This document shows positions 14,644-23,400 of a DNA stretch of 32,992 nt, in pieces. Under the pieces are notes generated by a model that was not told the origin of the DNA, did no database searches, and was given only the letters and a program-made list of their open reading frames with translations. The stretch's first letter is position 1. Each line of letters opens with the position of its first letter. The DNA lies in NCBI GenBank assembly GCA_040756995.1, contig JBFLYK010000070.1, forward strand, positions 1-32,992, given 5' to 3'. This DNA is from BP-133 sp040756995. Its GTDB lineage: Bacteria; Actinomycetota; Acidimicrobiia; IMCC26256; BP-133. Position numbers and translations under genes: made by a program.

Positions 14644-17600
14644 TCCTCTTCCTCTCCACCGCCGACACCGAGATCCTCGCCCTGCGGGCGGCGATCGAGA
14701 CACTGCCGGACGACTTCCCTGCCGTGCGGGCGGCGTCACCGGCCGCCCTGCCCACCGCGCCGGCACTGGACGGTGTCGAAGCGGTCGTCGTCCGGCTCCT
14801 CGGCGGGCGCCGGGCGTGGGAAGCACCGTTCGACGAGCTCGTCCGGGCCTGCGCCGCCCGGGGCGTACCGCTCCTCGCCTTCGGGGGCGAGTCGGCGCTC
14901 GACCCGGAGCTCACGGCCGCCTCCACCGTTCCGGCGGCCGTGATCGGCCAGGCCTTCCCCTATCTCGTCCACGGCGGACCGGCCAACACCGCCAACCTGT
15001 TGCGGTTCGTGGCCGACGAGGTGCTCGGCGCCTCGCCGCCCCACGGCTACGGCCCGGCCGAGCCCGTGCCCGACGAAGGCGTGTACGTCGGCCCCGATGC
15101 CGGCGCCATCCATCGGTGCGACGTCGACCCCGAGCGGCCGACCGTCGGCGTGGTCTTCTACCGGGCCCACCTCCTGGCCGGGAACACGACGTTCGTCGAC
15201 GACCTCTGCGCCGCCATCCGGGAACGGGGGGCCAACCCGTTGGCCTGCTGGTGCTACTCGCTCCGCCCCGACGAGCGGGGCGACGTGCCGGTGATCTCCC
15301 GGTATCTCGAAGGACGGGTCGACGCCGTCGTCACCACCGTCCTGGCCATGGGCCACGCCGGCCCCGAGGCGGACTCGTGGGATGTCCCGGTGCTGGCCCG
15401 CCTCGACGTCCCCGTCGTGCAAGCGGTGGCGGCCACCACCAGCCGGGCGGCGTGGGAGGAGCACGACGTCGGCCTCTCCCCCCTCGACACCGCCTGGTCG
15501 GTGGCGCTGCCGGAGTTCGACGGCCGGATCGTCTCAGTTCCCTTGTCGTTCAAGGAGATCGTCGACGACGGCGACGATCTCGGTGTGCCGGTCGTCGCCT
15601 ACCGGACGGTGCCGGACCGGGTCGCCCGGGTGGCCGGCACCGCCGTCCGGCTGGCCCGCCTGCGCCGCACACCCAACCCGGACAAGCGGATCGCCGTCGT
15701 CCTGTCGGCCTACCCGACAAAGCGGGGCCGGATCGGCAACGCCGTGGGGCTCGACACGCCGGCCTCGGTCATCGCCCTCCTCCACGCCCTGCGGGACGCC
15801 GGCTACCGGATGGAGGACATTCCCGTCGACGGCGACACGCTCATGGCCGAGCTCATCGACCGCTTCTCGTACGAGAAGGAGTCGTTGACCACCGCCCAGC
15901 TCGAACGGGCCGTCGGCGCCGTCGATGCCGCCGACTACGCCGAATGGTTCGCCGGGTTGCCGAAACCCTTGCGGGACAACGTGGTCGAGCATTGGGGTGA
16001 GCCCCCCGGGTCGGTGTATGTCCACGACGGCGCCATCCGCCTGGCCGGCCTCGACCTCGGGAACGTCATCGTGATGGTCCAGCCGCCCCGGGGGTTCGGC
16101 GAGAACCCCATCGCCGTCTACCACTCCCCCGACCTGCCGCCGACACACCACTACCTGGCCGCCTACCGGTGGCTGGAACGGTCGTGGGGCGCCGACGCCG
16201 TCGTCCACGTCGGCAAGCACGGCAACCTGGAATGGTTGCCGGGCAAGGGTGTGGGCCTGTCGGCGGCCTGCGGGCCCGACGCCGCGCTCGGTGACCTGCC
16301 GCTGGTCTACCCCTTCGTGGTCAACGATCCCGGCGAGGGCACCCAGGCCAAGCGGCGAGCCCACGCCGTGATCATCGACCACCTCGTGCCGCCGATGACC
16401 CGGGCCGAGGTCTACGACGACCTGGCCCGCCTGGAGCGTCTCCTCGACGAGTACTACCAGGTCTCCACGCTCGACCCGGCCAAGCTGCCGGCGTTGCGGG
16501 CCCAGATCTGGGAGCTGTGCGAGCGGGCCGCCCTCGACCACGATCTGGCCCGGGCCCGGGGGACGGGGGGTGTCCCCCCGACAATGGCGGCGGGAGCCGC
16601 CAAGGGCAGTGCCGCCCCCGGCGACGACGAGTTCGACGACTTCCTCCTCCACCTCGATGGCTACCTCTGCGAACTGAAGGACGCTCAAATCCGGGGCGGG
16701 CTCCACACCCTCGGCCGCCCTCCCGAGGGCGACGAAGAGATCGACCTCCTGGCCGCGCTCCTCCGCCTGCCGCAAGGGAACGTGCCGTCCCTGCGGACGG
16801 CGGTGGCCGAGGAGCTCGGGCTCGATCTGACGACGCCGTCCGATGCCTTCGATGCCGTCCACGCCGAAGTGAAGCGACTGCTCAACGGGTGCCGGGACAA
16901 CGGCTGGGAACGAAGCGGCGACGAGCCGACCGACCGGGCGTTGCGGTTCGCCGGGGACGTGCTCGTACCGCGGTTGCGGCGGACGACCGACGAGATCGGG
17001 AACACGTTGCGGGCGCTGGAGGGGCGGTATGTGCCGGCCGGGCCGTCGGGGGCGCCGACCCGGGGCATGGCCCACGTGCTGCCGACGGGACGGAACTTCT
17101 ACTCCGTCGACCCGAAGACCCTTCCGACGAAAGCGGCCTGGGACGTCGGTCGGGCCCTGGCCGACGGCGTCTGCCGCCGCCACCGGGAGGAGACGGGCGA
17201 GTGGCCGGTGTCGGTCGGGCTCGTCGTGTGGGGCACGGCCGCCATGCGGACCCACGGTGACGACATCGCCGAAGCCCTCGCCCTGCTCGGCGCCCGGCCG
17301 GTGTGGGCCGAGGAGTCGGGTCGGGTCGTCGGCCTGGAGCCCGTTCCCCTGGAAGAGCTCGACCGGCCCCGCATCGACGTCACCCTCCGGATCAGCGGGT
17401 TCTTCCGCGATGCCTTCCCCCATCTCGTGCATCTGGTCGACGAGGCGGTCGAACTCGTCCGGAACCTCGACGAGCCGCCGGAGCTCAACCATGTCCGGGC
17501 CAATGGCGACGATCACCGCATTTTCGGCGCCAAGCCCGGCGCCTACGGCTCGGGCATCCTCGCCCTGCTCGACTCCAAGGAGTGGGAGAACGACGACGAC

Positions 17601-18239
17601 CTGGCCACCGTCTACCTCGCCTGGAGCGGGTACGCCTACGGCCGGGCCGGATACGGCGTCCCGGCCCCCGAGGCCATGCAACGGCGTTTCGCCCTCATCG
17701 ATGTGGCGGTCAAGAACCAGGACAACCGGGAGCACGACATCTTCGACTCCGACGACTACCTCCAGGAGCACGGCGGCATGGTCGCCACCGTGCGGGCCCT
17801 CCGGGGCGGGGACGCCCCCCGGGCCTTCTTCGGTGACTCCGCCGATCCGGACCGCCCCCGGGTCCGGAGCCTGGCCGAGGAGGCCCGCCGGGTCGTGCGG
17901 TCCCGGGTGCTCAACCCCCGCTGGATCTCGGCCATGATGCGCCACGGCTACAAAGGGGCCTTCGAGATGGCCGCCACCGTCGACTACCTCTACGGCTACG
18001 ACGCCACCGCCCGGATCGGCGAGGACTGGATGTACGAACAGGTCACCCGGGCCTATGTGGCCGACCCCGAGGTGCGGAAGTTCTTCGCCGCCTCCAACCC
18101 CTGGGCGCTCCAGGGCATCGCCGAACGGCTCCTCGAAGCCAGCGCCCGGGGGCTGTGGAACGCCTCCGACGCCGCCCTCGCCCATCTGCAGGACGCCCTG
18201 CTCGAAGCCGAGGGCTGGGCCGAGGAGCGGTCGTCGTGA
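14640..18239 (+). CDS. cobN: Cobaltochelatase large subunit CobN
   Basis: The large catalytic subunit that inserts cobalt into hydrogenobyrinic acid a,c-diamide, working with AAA+ and VWA subunits at the cost of ATP. At 1199 residues it fits the family. Recognisable blocks are GVVFYRAHLLAGNTTFVDDL near residue 171, PPRGFGENPIAVYHSPDLPP, HVGKHGNLEWLPGKG and, further on, YLCELKDAQIRGGLHTLG. The GTG at 14640 overlaps the cobQ stop as GTGA. A short Gly/Ala/Pro insert near residues 641-660 contains a perfect 7-bp hairpin with a run of G and C, located between conserved blocks. The next gene, overlapping by four bases, encodes the matching AAA+/VWA partner. Confidence 0.96.
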   Translation: MILFLSTADTEILALRAAIETLPDDFPAVRAASPAALPTAPALDGVEAVVVRLLGGRRAWEAPFDELVRACAARGVPLLAFGGESALDPELTAASTVPAAVIGQAFPYLVHGGPANTANLLRFVADEVLGASPPHGYGPAEPVPDEGVYVGPDAGAIHRCDVDPERPTVGVVFYRAHLLAGNTTFVDDLCAAIRERGANPLACWCYSLRPDERGDVPVISRYLEGRVDAVVTTVLAMGHAGPEADSWDVPVLARLDVPVVQAVAATTSRAAWEEHDVGLSPLDTAWSVALPEFDGRIVSVPLSFKEIVDDGDDLGVPVVAYRTVPDRVARVAGTAVRLARLRRTPNPDKRIAVVLSAYPTKRGRIGNAVGLDTPASVIALLHALRDAGYRMEDIPVDGDTLMAELIDRFSYEKESLTTAQLERAVGAVDAADYAEWFAGLPKPLRDNVVEHWGEPPGSVYVHDGAIRLAGLDLGNVIVMVQPPRGFGENPIAVYHSPDLPPTHHYLAAYRWLERSWGADAVVHVGKHGNLEWLPGKGVGLSAACGPDAALGDLPLVYPFVVNDPGEGTQAKRRAHAVIIDHLVPPMTRAEVYDDLARLERLLDEYYQVSTLDPAKLPALRAQIWELCERAALDHDLARARGTGGVPPTMAAGAAKGSAAPGDDEFDDFLLHLDGYLCELKDAQIRGGLHTLGRPPEGDEEIDLLAALLRLPQGNVPSLRTAVAEELGLDLTTPSDAFDAVHAEVKRLLNGCRDNGWERSGDEPTDRALRFAGDVLVPRLRRTTDEIGNTLRALEGRYVPAGPSGAPTRGMAHVLPTGRNFYSVDPKTLPTKAAWDVGRALADGVCRRHREETGEWPVSVGLVVWGTAAMRTHGDDIAEALALLGARPVWAEESGRVVGLEPVPLEELDRPRIDVTLRISGFFRDAFPHLVHLVDEAVELVRNLDEPPELNHVRANGDDHRIFGAKPGAYGSGILALLDSKEWENDDDLATVYLAWSGYAYGRAGYGVPAPEAMQRRFALIDVAVKNQDNREHDIFDSDDYLQEHGGMVATVRALRGGDAPRAFFGDSADPDRPRVRSLAEEARRVVRSRVLNPRWISAMMRHGYKGAFEMAATVDYLYGYDATARIGEDWMYEQVTRAYVADPEVRKFFAASNPWALQGIAERLLEASARGLWNASDAALAHLQDALLEAEGWAEERSS
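16564..16580. repeat. G/C-run hairpin inside cobN
   Basis: CGGGGGG (16564-16570), loop TGT and CCCCCCG (16574-16580). It lies in a non-conserved Gly/Ala-rich insert and looks like a small REP-type palindrome carried in frame. Confidence 0.6.
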
Positions 18240-20347
18240 GCGGCGCCCCGATCCCGGCCGCGGCGCCCTACCCCCTCTCGGCCATCGTCGGTCAGGACGA
18301 TCTCAAGCTGGCCCTGCTCCTCCACGCCGTCGACCCCAAACTCGGCGGCGTGCTCATCCGGGGCGAGAAGGGCTCGGGGAAGTCGACCGCGGCCCGGGCG
18401 CTCGCCACCCTCCTGCCCGCCGCCGGACCCGACGGCGCCCCGGCACCGTTCGTGGAACTGCCGATCGGCGCCACCGAAGACCGTGTCGTCGGCACGCTCG
18501 ACCTGGAAGGCGCGTTGCTGGAAGGCCGGTCCCGCCTCCGGCCCGGGCTGCTGGCCGCCGCCCACGGAGGCGTGCTCTACGTCGACGAGGTCAACCTCCT
18601 GGCCGACCATCTCGTCGACGTCCTCATCGACGCCGCCGCCTTCGGCATCAACCGCATCGAGCGGGACGGGATCTGCGCCGAGCACCCGTCCCGGTTCGTG
18701 CTCGTCGGGTCGATGAACCCCGAAGAGGGTGAGCTGCGCCCCCAGCTCCTCGACCGGTTCGGACTGGCCGTCGAGGTGCGGGCGCCGCGGGATCCTGAAC
18801 AGCGCACGGAAGTGGTGCGCCGGCGTTTGGCCTTCGACGCCGACCCGGTCGCCTTCGCCGAACGGTTCGAAGCCGGCGACGAGGCGCTGCGGGAGGCCAT
18901 CGCCGAAGCCGGTCGCATCCTCGGCGACGTCGTGGTACCGGACGACGTGCTGGCCTTCACCAGCCGCCTGTGCGCCGAGCTCGACGCCGAAGGACTGCGG
19001 GCCGATCTGGTCCTGGCCCGGGGCGTGGCGGCGCTCGCCGCCCTCGACGGGCGGAAGGAGGCCACCGCCGACGACGTCGCTCGCCTGGCGCCGCTGGCCC
19101 TGGCCCACCGCCGCCGCCGGGGTCCGCTCGACGCCCCCGGCCTCACGAGCGAAGAGCTGGACGACGCCCTGGAGCGGGCCGCCCCACCGCCGGCGGTCTC
19201 CGCCGCCGCTCCGCCCGACACCGACGAGGCGCCCCCGTCGAGCGCCGGCCCCGCCGACGCCCCGGGGGTTGACGGTGCTCCGCCGGACGCCGACAAGACT
19301 GCGGCCGCGAACGCCGGCCCCACCAACGCGTCGGGCTCGCCGCCCGGCCGGCCGGCCAGTGGCGGCGAAGGCGCCGAGACCTCCGCTGGCGCCCCCGGCG
19401 GACCATCAGGACTTCGGCCCGCCGGACCGGCCCCCGGGGTGTCACTGGCGTTGAAGATCCAGCGCCCGTCCGGCGTACTCGGGCGACGCAACCGCGGGCC
19501 CACCGACCGGGGAGGCATCGTCGCCGCCCGGCCGGCGCCCGACGGCGTCACGGACATCGCCGTGGCCGCCACCGTGCAGGCCGCCGCCACCCGGCGGGCC
19601 GCAGGAGCGCCCGGGGACACCGAGGCGCCACCCTCCGGCACGAAAGCCAGCGGCGACGGCAGTTCACCGGCGCGGAAAGTGGGGACTATCCCCACTTTGC
19701 GCGGGCCCGAAGCGCTCGTCGACCGGGCCGACCTCCGGCAGGCGGTCCGCGAGGCTCGCACTGCCAACCTGGTGGTGCTCTGTGTCGACGCCTCCGGCTC
19801 CATGGGCGCCGCCCAACGCATCGAGGCGGCCAAGGGCGCCGCCGTCTCCTTGCTGCTCGATGCCTACCAGCGGCGTGACCGGGTCGCCCTCGTGACCTTC
19901 GCCGGGGACGGGGCCCAGGTGGCGCTGCGACCGACCGGCAGCGTGGAGGTCGCCCGGGCCCGCCTGGCCGCCCTGCCCACCGGCGGCCGGACACCACTCG
20001 CTCCCGGCCTGCGGGCCGCCCTCGACGTCGTCCGCTCGGCCCGCCACCGCGATCCCGACCGCCGCCCGGTGATCGTGGTCGTGACCGACGGGCGGGCCAC
20101 CTCGGTCGGCCCGTCCGCCGCCGGAGCGGCGCCGGGCGTTGACCCGCTCGCCGCCGCCATGGCCGCCGCGGCCGACATCGCCGCCGCCGGCATCGAGGCC
20201 CTTGTCGTCGACGCCGAGAACGGCGACCTCCGCCTCGGCCTCGCCCGGCAGCTGGCCGAGGCCATGGGCGCCCACTACGCGGCGCTGCCCGAGCTGCGCG
20301 CCGACCTGCTCACCCGAGCCGTCGAGGCGGTGGTGCAGCCGGAATGA
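18236..20347 (+). CDS. Fused ChlI-ChlD-like chelatase subunit (AAA+ plus VWA), probable cobaltochelatase partner of CobN
   Basis: A motor and integrin-like subunit of class I metal chelatases. The AAA+ domain has Walker A GEKGSGKS (43-50), Walker B GGVLYVDEVNLL (about 113-124) and VGSMNPEEGELRPQLLDRFGL. An Ala/Pro/Gly linker of about 190 residues follows. The C-terminal VWA domain has the MIDAS start VDASGSMG, with Asp518, and GGRTPLAPGL. GTG 18236 overlaps the cobN stop as GTGA. The family includes magnesium chelatases, but position directly after cobN in a riboswitch-controlled operon, with no chlorophyll genes nearby, supports cobalt insertion (inference). It is the last gene of the operon; no clear intrinsic terminator follows. 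The length is 703 residues, the excess lying in the linker, which holds a hairpin at 19676. Confidence 0.9.
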   Translation: MSGAPIPAAAPYPLSAIVGQDDLKLALLLHAVDPKLGGVLIRGEKGSGKSTAARALATLLPAAGPDGAPAPFVELPIGATEDRVVGTLDLEGALLEGRSRLRPGLLAAAHGGVLYVDEVNLLADHLVDVLIDAAAFGINRIERDGICAEHPSRFVLVGSMNPEEGELRPQLLDRFGLAVEVRAPRDPEQRTEVVRRRLAFDADPVAFAERFEAGDEALREAIAEAGRILGDVVVPDDVLAFTSRLCAELDAEGLRADLVLARGVAALAALDGRKEATADDVARLAPLALAHRRRRGPLDAPGLTSEELDDALERAAPPPAVSAAAPPDTDEAPPSSAGPADAPGVDGAPPDADKTAAANAGPTNASGSPPGRPASGGEGAETSAGAPGGPSGLRPAGPAPGVSLALKIQRPSGVLGRRNRGPTDRGGIVAARPAPDGVTDIAVAATVQAAATRRAAGAPGDTEAPPSGTKASGDGSSPARKVGTIPTLRGPEALVDRADLRQAVREARTANLVVLCVDASGSMGAAQRIEAAKGAAVSLLLDAYQRRDRVALVTFAGDGAQVALRPTGSVEVARARLAALPTGGRTPLAPGLRAALDVVRSARHRDPDRRPVIVVVTDGRATSVGPSAAGAAPGVDPLAAAMAAAADIAAAGIEALVVDAENGDLRLGLARQLAEAMGAHYAALPELRADLLTRAVEAVVQPE
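19676..19698. repeat. Perfect 10-bp hairpin in the chelatase linker, REP-like
   Basis: AAAGTGGGGA (19676-19685), loop CTA and TCCCCACTTT (19689-19698). It is translated in frame in the linker between the AAA+ and VWA domains. The GGGGAC-type core resembles REP palindromes seen in many genomes. Confidence 0.65.
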
Positions 20348-20386
20348 GGCTGGGAACGGGCCACCCTGAGCCGATCGTGAACCGTA

Positions 20387-20409
20387 ACGGTGGGTAATCC
20401 GCTCGGGGT
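20387..20409 (+). promoter_or_regulatory. Intergenic motif shared with the inverted repeat at 32732
   Basis: This 23-base stretch before the M20 gene matches 32759-32781 at 21 of 23 positions (GGTGGGT, two variable bases, TCCGCTCGGGG). A GGGTAA inside resembles a sigmaB/F -10 box. The function is unknown. Confidence 0.5.
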
Positions 20410-20432
20410 CGGGCGCCGCCCCGGCCGGCGCC

Positions 20433-20438
20433 TAGGCT
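20433..20438 (+). promoter_or_regulatory. -10 box for a leaderless M20 gene transcript
   Basis: TAGGCT followed by exactly 6 bases and the ATG at 20445, so the start codon would be +1. There is no Shine-Dalgarno. The geometry is the same as before lhr. Confidence 0.5.
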
Positions 20439-20444
20439 CGGGGC

Positions 20445-21611
20445 ATGACGACCGGCACCGACACCGGCGCCAAGGCCGCGGCGAAGGCGGCGTTCGAGCG
20501 GGTTGAGGACGAACTCGTCGAGCTGAGCCACCGCATCCACGCCAATCCCGAGATCAAGTGGGAAGAGGAGCGGGCGTGCGCCTGGCTGGGCGACGCGCTG
20601 ACGAGCTACGGGTTCGCGGTCGAGTCGGGCATCTGCGACGTGCCCACCGCCTTCCAGGCCCGGGCCGGATCGGGCCCGCTCCACGTCGTGGTCTGCGCCG
20701 AGTACGACGCCCTGCCGGGCATCGGCCACGCCTGCGGCCACAACATCATCGCCGCCAGCGCCGTCGGCGCCGGCGTCGCCCTCGCCCGGGTGGCCGACGA
20801 CGTCGGGCTCACCGTGCGGGTGATGGGCTGCCCGGCCGAAGAGGGCGGCGGCGGCAAGATCCTGCTGCTGAAGGGCGGCGCCTTCGACGGCGCCCATCTG
20901 GCGATGATGACCCACCCGGCGCCGATCGACATCGCGCAGTGGCCGATCATCGCCGCCCAGCAGTTCCGCATCCGCTACCACGGCAAAGAGGCCCACGCCT
21001 CCGCCTACCCCGAGCTCGGCCGCAACGCCGCCGACGCCCTGACCGTGGCCGGCGTGGCCATCGGCCTCCTCCGCCAGCACATCCACGCCGGTGACAGGGT
21101 CCACGGCATCGTGACCCACGGCGGGGAGGCGCCCAACATCGTCCCGGCCCACACCGAGGCGGAGTACATCATCCGCGGCGCCACCGTGGCCGACTTCGAG
21201 ATCATGCGGGAACGGGTCATGCGCTGCTTCGAGGCCGGCGCCCTGGCCACCGGCACGGAGCTCGAGGTGATGGCCCGCCACGAGCCCTACGCCGAGATGC
21301 ACCACGACCCCGACATCGCCGCCGCCTACCGCCGCAACGCCGAAGCGCTCGGCCGCACGTTCCCGGCCTACGACCCGCGGGCGGCGGGCTCCACCGACAT
21401 GGGCAACGTGTCGCTGACCATTCCCTCGATCCATCCGGCGATCGGCATCGAGTCGCTGCCGGCGGTCAATCACCAACCGGAGTTCACGGCCCATTGCGCC
21501 ACTCCGGCCGCCGATCGCGCCTTGTCCGACGGTGCCGTCGCGCTGGCCTGGTCGGCCATCGACTGCGCGCTCGACGACGGCGTCCGCCACCGGTTGCTCG
21601 CCGGCCGGTAA
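20445..21611 (+). CDS. M20-family amidohydrolase (M20D/AbgB-PM20D2-like)
   Basis: A cytosolic metal-dependent hydrolase that splits an amide or dipeptide bond. The 388 residues have the M20 layout: a start with HRIHANPEIKWEE, the metal and catalytic motif CAEYDALPGIGHACGHN, the glutamate pair in CPAEEGGGGK, and MTHPAP. The dimerisation insert (YHGKEAHASAYPELGRNAAD) and VTHGGEAPNIVPAHTEAEY are typical of the aminobenzoyl-glutamate hydrolase and PM20D2 branch. There is no signal peptide. The substrate cannot be told from sequence. The ATG at 20445 suits a leaderless promoter. It follows the cob operon by 97 bases and probably has its own promoter. Confidence 0.9.
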   Translation: MTTGTDTGAKAAAKAAFERVEDELVELSHRIHANPEIKWEEERACAWLGDALTSYGFAVESGICDVPTAFQARAGSGPLHVVVCAEYDALPGIGHACGHNIIAASAVGAGVALARVADDVGLTVRVMGCPAEEGGGGKILLLKGGAFDGAHLAMMTHPAPIDIAQWPIIAAQQFRIRYHGKEAHASAYPELGRNAADALTVAGVAIGLLRQHIHAGDRVHGIVTHGGEAPNIVPAHTEAEYIIRGATVADFEIMRERVMRCFEAGALATGTELEVMARHEPYAEMHHDPDIAAAYRRNAEALGRTFPAYDPRAAGSTDMGNVSLTIPSIHPAIGIESLPAVNHQPEFTAHCATPAADRALSDGAVALAWSAIDCALDDGVRHRLLAGR

Positions 21612-21816
21612 CCCGCCCGCCGGCGGCCCGTCAACGCCGCGAAGCTTTGGCCCAATCGTTCCCGGGGAACGGCCCGTCGCGCTCTAGCCAATGCAGCCGC
21701 GATCCGTCACACTCTGGAACGCCGCCCACCTCGTGCACGCACACAGAGAGGAGTGCACGCCCGGAGACGGCACCGCTGGTGCCCTTGTAAAACCTTTCGA
21801 GCTTCGGGACGGGACA
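21612..21816. other. Intergenic or weakly coding stretch before the ATP-grasp gene
   Basis: An in-frame ATG exists at 21691, but about a third of the codons from there to 21816 end in A or T (13 of 42), unlike the neighbouring genes, so this is more likely leader DNA. It contains the palindrome CGTTCCC-G-GGGAACG (21657-21671), an operator-like site, and TAAAAC at about 21788, a possible -10 box. Confidence 0.4.
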
Positions 21817-23394
21817 ATGATCACGGTTGGGGGAGGCGGCGCGGCCGCGGGCGGGGATGTGACGCGCCCGGATGTCGTGAAGCGGATCTGGCGAGTCCGC
21901 CCGTCGCTACCCGTCGTGGAACAGATCCCGGCCACTGTCGGGGCCATCGAACGGCGGCGTATCGCCGCCCTGGCCGGCGCGCTGCGGGCCGCCGATCCCG
22001 CCCTGGCCGCCACCGCAGAGGAAGGCCGCCTGGCTGCCGGTCGCGTCCGGCAGGGGGCCGGCGAGGGGCCGGCCCTCATCTTCGAGGACCACGGCGAGAT
22101 CCCGCTGTTCACCACCGCCGCTCCATCGCCGCTGGAGTACCGCTCGCTGCTCCTGGCCGGGGAGGGCGACATCTTCGCCCTTGGCGGGCAACGCATTCCG
22201 GACTTCGAGGCCTACGCCCGCGACGACCTGCGCCTGGGCGACATCGACATCCTCCCCCGGCCGGCCGGAGCGGGCGCTTCGCTTCCCGAGGCGCTCCGCC
22301 ACGATCCGGCGTCGATGGCCCGCCTGGTGCACCGGGCCCGGGAACACGGCGCGTTCACCGTGATGCCCTATCTCTCCACGGCCGCCGCCTGGCGGCTGGC
22401 GGCGGCGGTGGCCGGGGAGGCCGGGGTCGACGTCGACGTCCTCGCTCCCCCGCCGGCGCTGGCCGCCCGGGTCAACGACAAGGCGTGGTTCTCCCGGCGG
22501 GTGGCCGAGGTCCTCGGCCCCGACGCCATTCCCGAAACGGGCTGGGCGGCCGATCCGCTCGAACTCACCAACGCCCTGCTGATGCTGGCCAAGCGCTACC
22601 GCCGCCTGGTGGTGAAGATGCCCGACAGCGCCGGCGGCGTCGGCAACGTCGTCCTCGACTCGGCCGATGTCGAAGGCCTCGACCACCACGGGCTGCTGGC
22701 CCACGTCTGGCAGCAGACCGGCCGGGCCGGTCGGGGCTGGGCCTTCCCGCTCCTCGTCGGCGCGTGGGACGACCCGGTCGTCGACAGCCCGTCCATCCAG
22801 CTGTGGGTGCCGCAGCGCGGCGACGGCCTGCCGGTGGTGGAAGGTGTCTTCAGCCAGGTGCTGCGGGGTGCCCGCGGCACGTTCGTCGGCGCCACCCCGA
22901 CGTGGTTGCCGGCGGCGTGGCAGGAGCGCCTGGCCGACGAAGCCGTCCGCCTGGCCCTGCTGTTCCAGGAACTCGGCTACTTCGGTCGCTGCAGCTTCGA
23001 CGCCGTGCTGGCCGGCGACGACCTCGACTCGGCCCGGCCCCACTGGGTCGACGCCAATGGCCGCTGGGGCGGTGTGTCCATCGCCCTCACCGCCGCCAAT
23101 CGCCTGGTGGGCGACTGGCAGCGCCGGCCGTTCGTGATCGTGCAGCGCTCCCGGTTGCGGATGCCGCCCCGCCCGCTGCCGGCCATCCTCGACGAGATCG
23201 GTCCGGCCGCCTTCCGGCCCATTGACGGCCGGACGGGCGCCGTCGTCCTCGCCCCCTGCCGGCTCGTCGAGGGCACCGGGATGAACCTGATGGTCCTCGC
23301 CGCCGACACCGCCACCGCCGAAGCCGGCGCCGAGGGGGTCAAAGCCACGCTGCTCGGCACCCTCGGCGAGGACGGGGTCAGCGCCGTCGCCTGA
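21817..23394 (+). CDS. ATP-grasp domain protein, unknown ligase
   Basis: An ATP-grasp enzyme that would join a carboxylate to an amine or similar nucleophile through an acyl phosphate. The N-terminal half (to about 22470) resembles a pre-ATP-grasp region. The grasp fold follows, with VNDKAWFSRRVAEVLG (22471 on), the ATP-binding lysine stretch LVVKMPDSAGGVGN (22606 on), FGRCSFDAVL and the metal-binding motif VDANGRWGGVS (23047 on). The C-terminal part is less clear. The overall layout recalls peptide ligases of the PGM1 type, but I cannot name a substrate. The start is uncertain: ATG 21817 is preferred on codon use, while ATG 21691 would add 42 residues. It converges with the YbhB-like gene, with 6 bases between the stops. 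No precursor peptide or partner gene is visible nearby. Confidence 0.75.
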   Translation: MITVGGGGAAAGGDVTRPDVVKRIWRVRPSLPVVEQIPATVGAIERRRIAALAGALRAADPALAATAEEGRLAAGRVRQGAGEGPALIFEDHGEIPLFTTAAPSPLEYRSLLLAGEGDIFALGGQRIPDFEAYARDDLRLGDIDILPRPAGAGASLPEALRHDPASMARLVHRAREHGAFTVMPYLSTAAAWRLAAAVAGEAGVDVDVLAPPPALAARVNDKAWFSRRVAEVLGPDAIPETGWAADPLELTNALLMLAKRYRRLVVKMPDSAGGVGNVVLDSADVEGLDHHGLLAHVWQQTGRAGRGWAFPLLVGAWDDPVVDSPSIQLWVPQRGDGLPVVEGVFSQVLRGARGTFVGATPTWLPAAWQERLADEAVRLALLFQELGYFGRCSFDAVLAGDDLDSARPHWVDANGRWGGVSIALTAANRLVGDWQRRPFVIVQRSRLRMPPRPLPAILDEIGPAAFRPIDGRTGAVVLAPCRLVEGTGMNLMVLAADTATAEAGAEGVKATLLGTLGEDGVSAVA

Positions 23395-23400
23395 GCCCTG

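Noticed and set aside
15534..18185. Long minus-strand ORF opposite cobN
   Set aside because: Low-complexity composition typical of the antisense frame of a GC-rich gene; cobN motifs are clear on the plus strand.
18236..20347. Magnesium chelatase for chlorophyll synthesis
   Set aside because: No bacteriochlorophyll genes are nearby; the gene overlaps cobN in a B12-riboswitch operon, so a cobalt role fits better.
21657..21671. LexA or heat-shock (CIRCE/HspR) operator
   Set aside because: The palindrome CGTTCCC-G-GGGAACG does not match the actinobacterial LexA, CIRCE or HspR consensus, so it is left unnamed.
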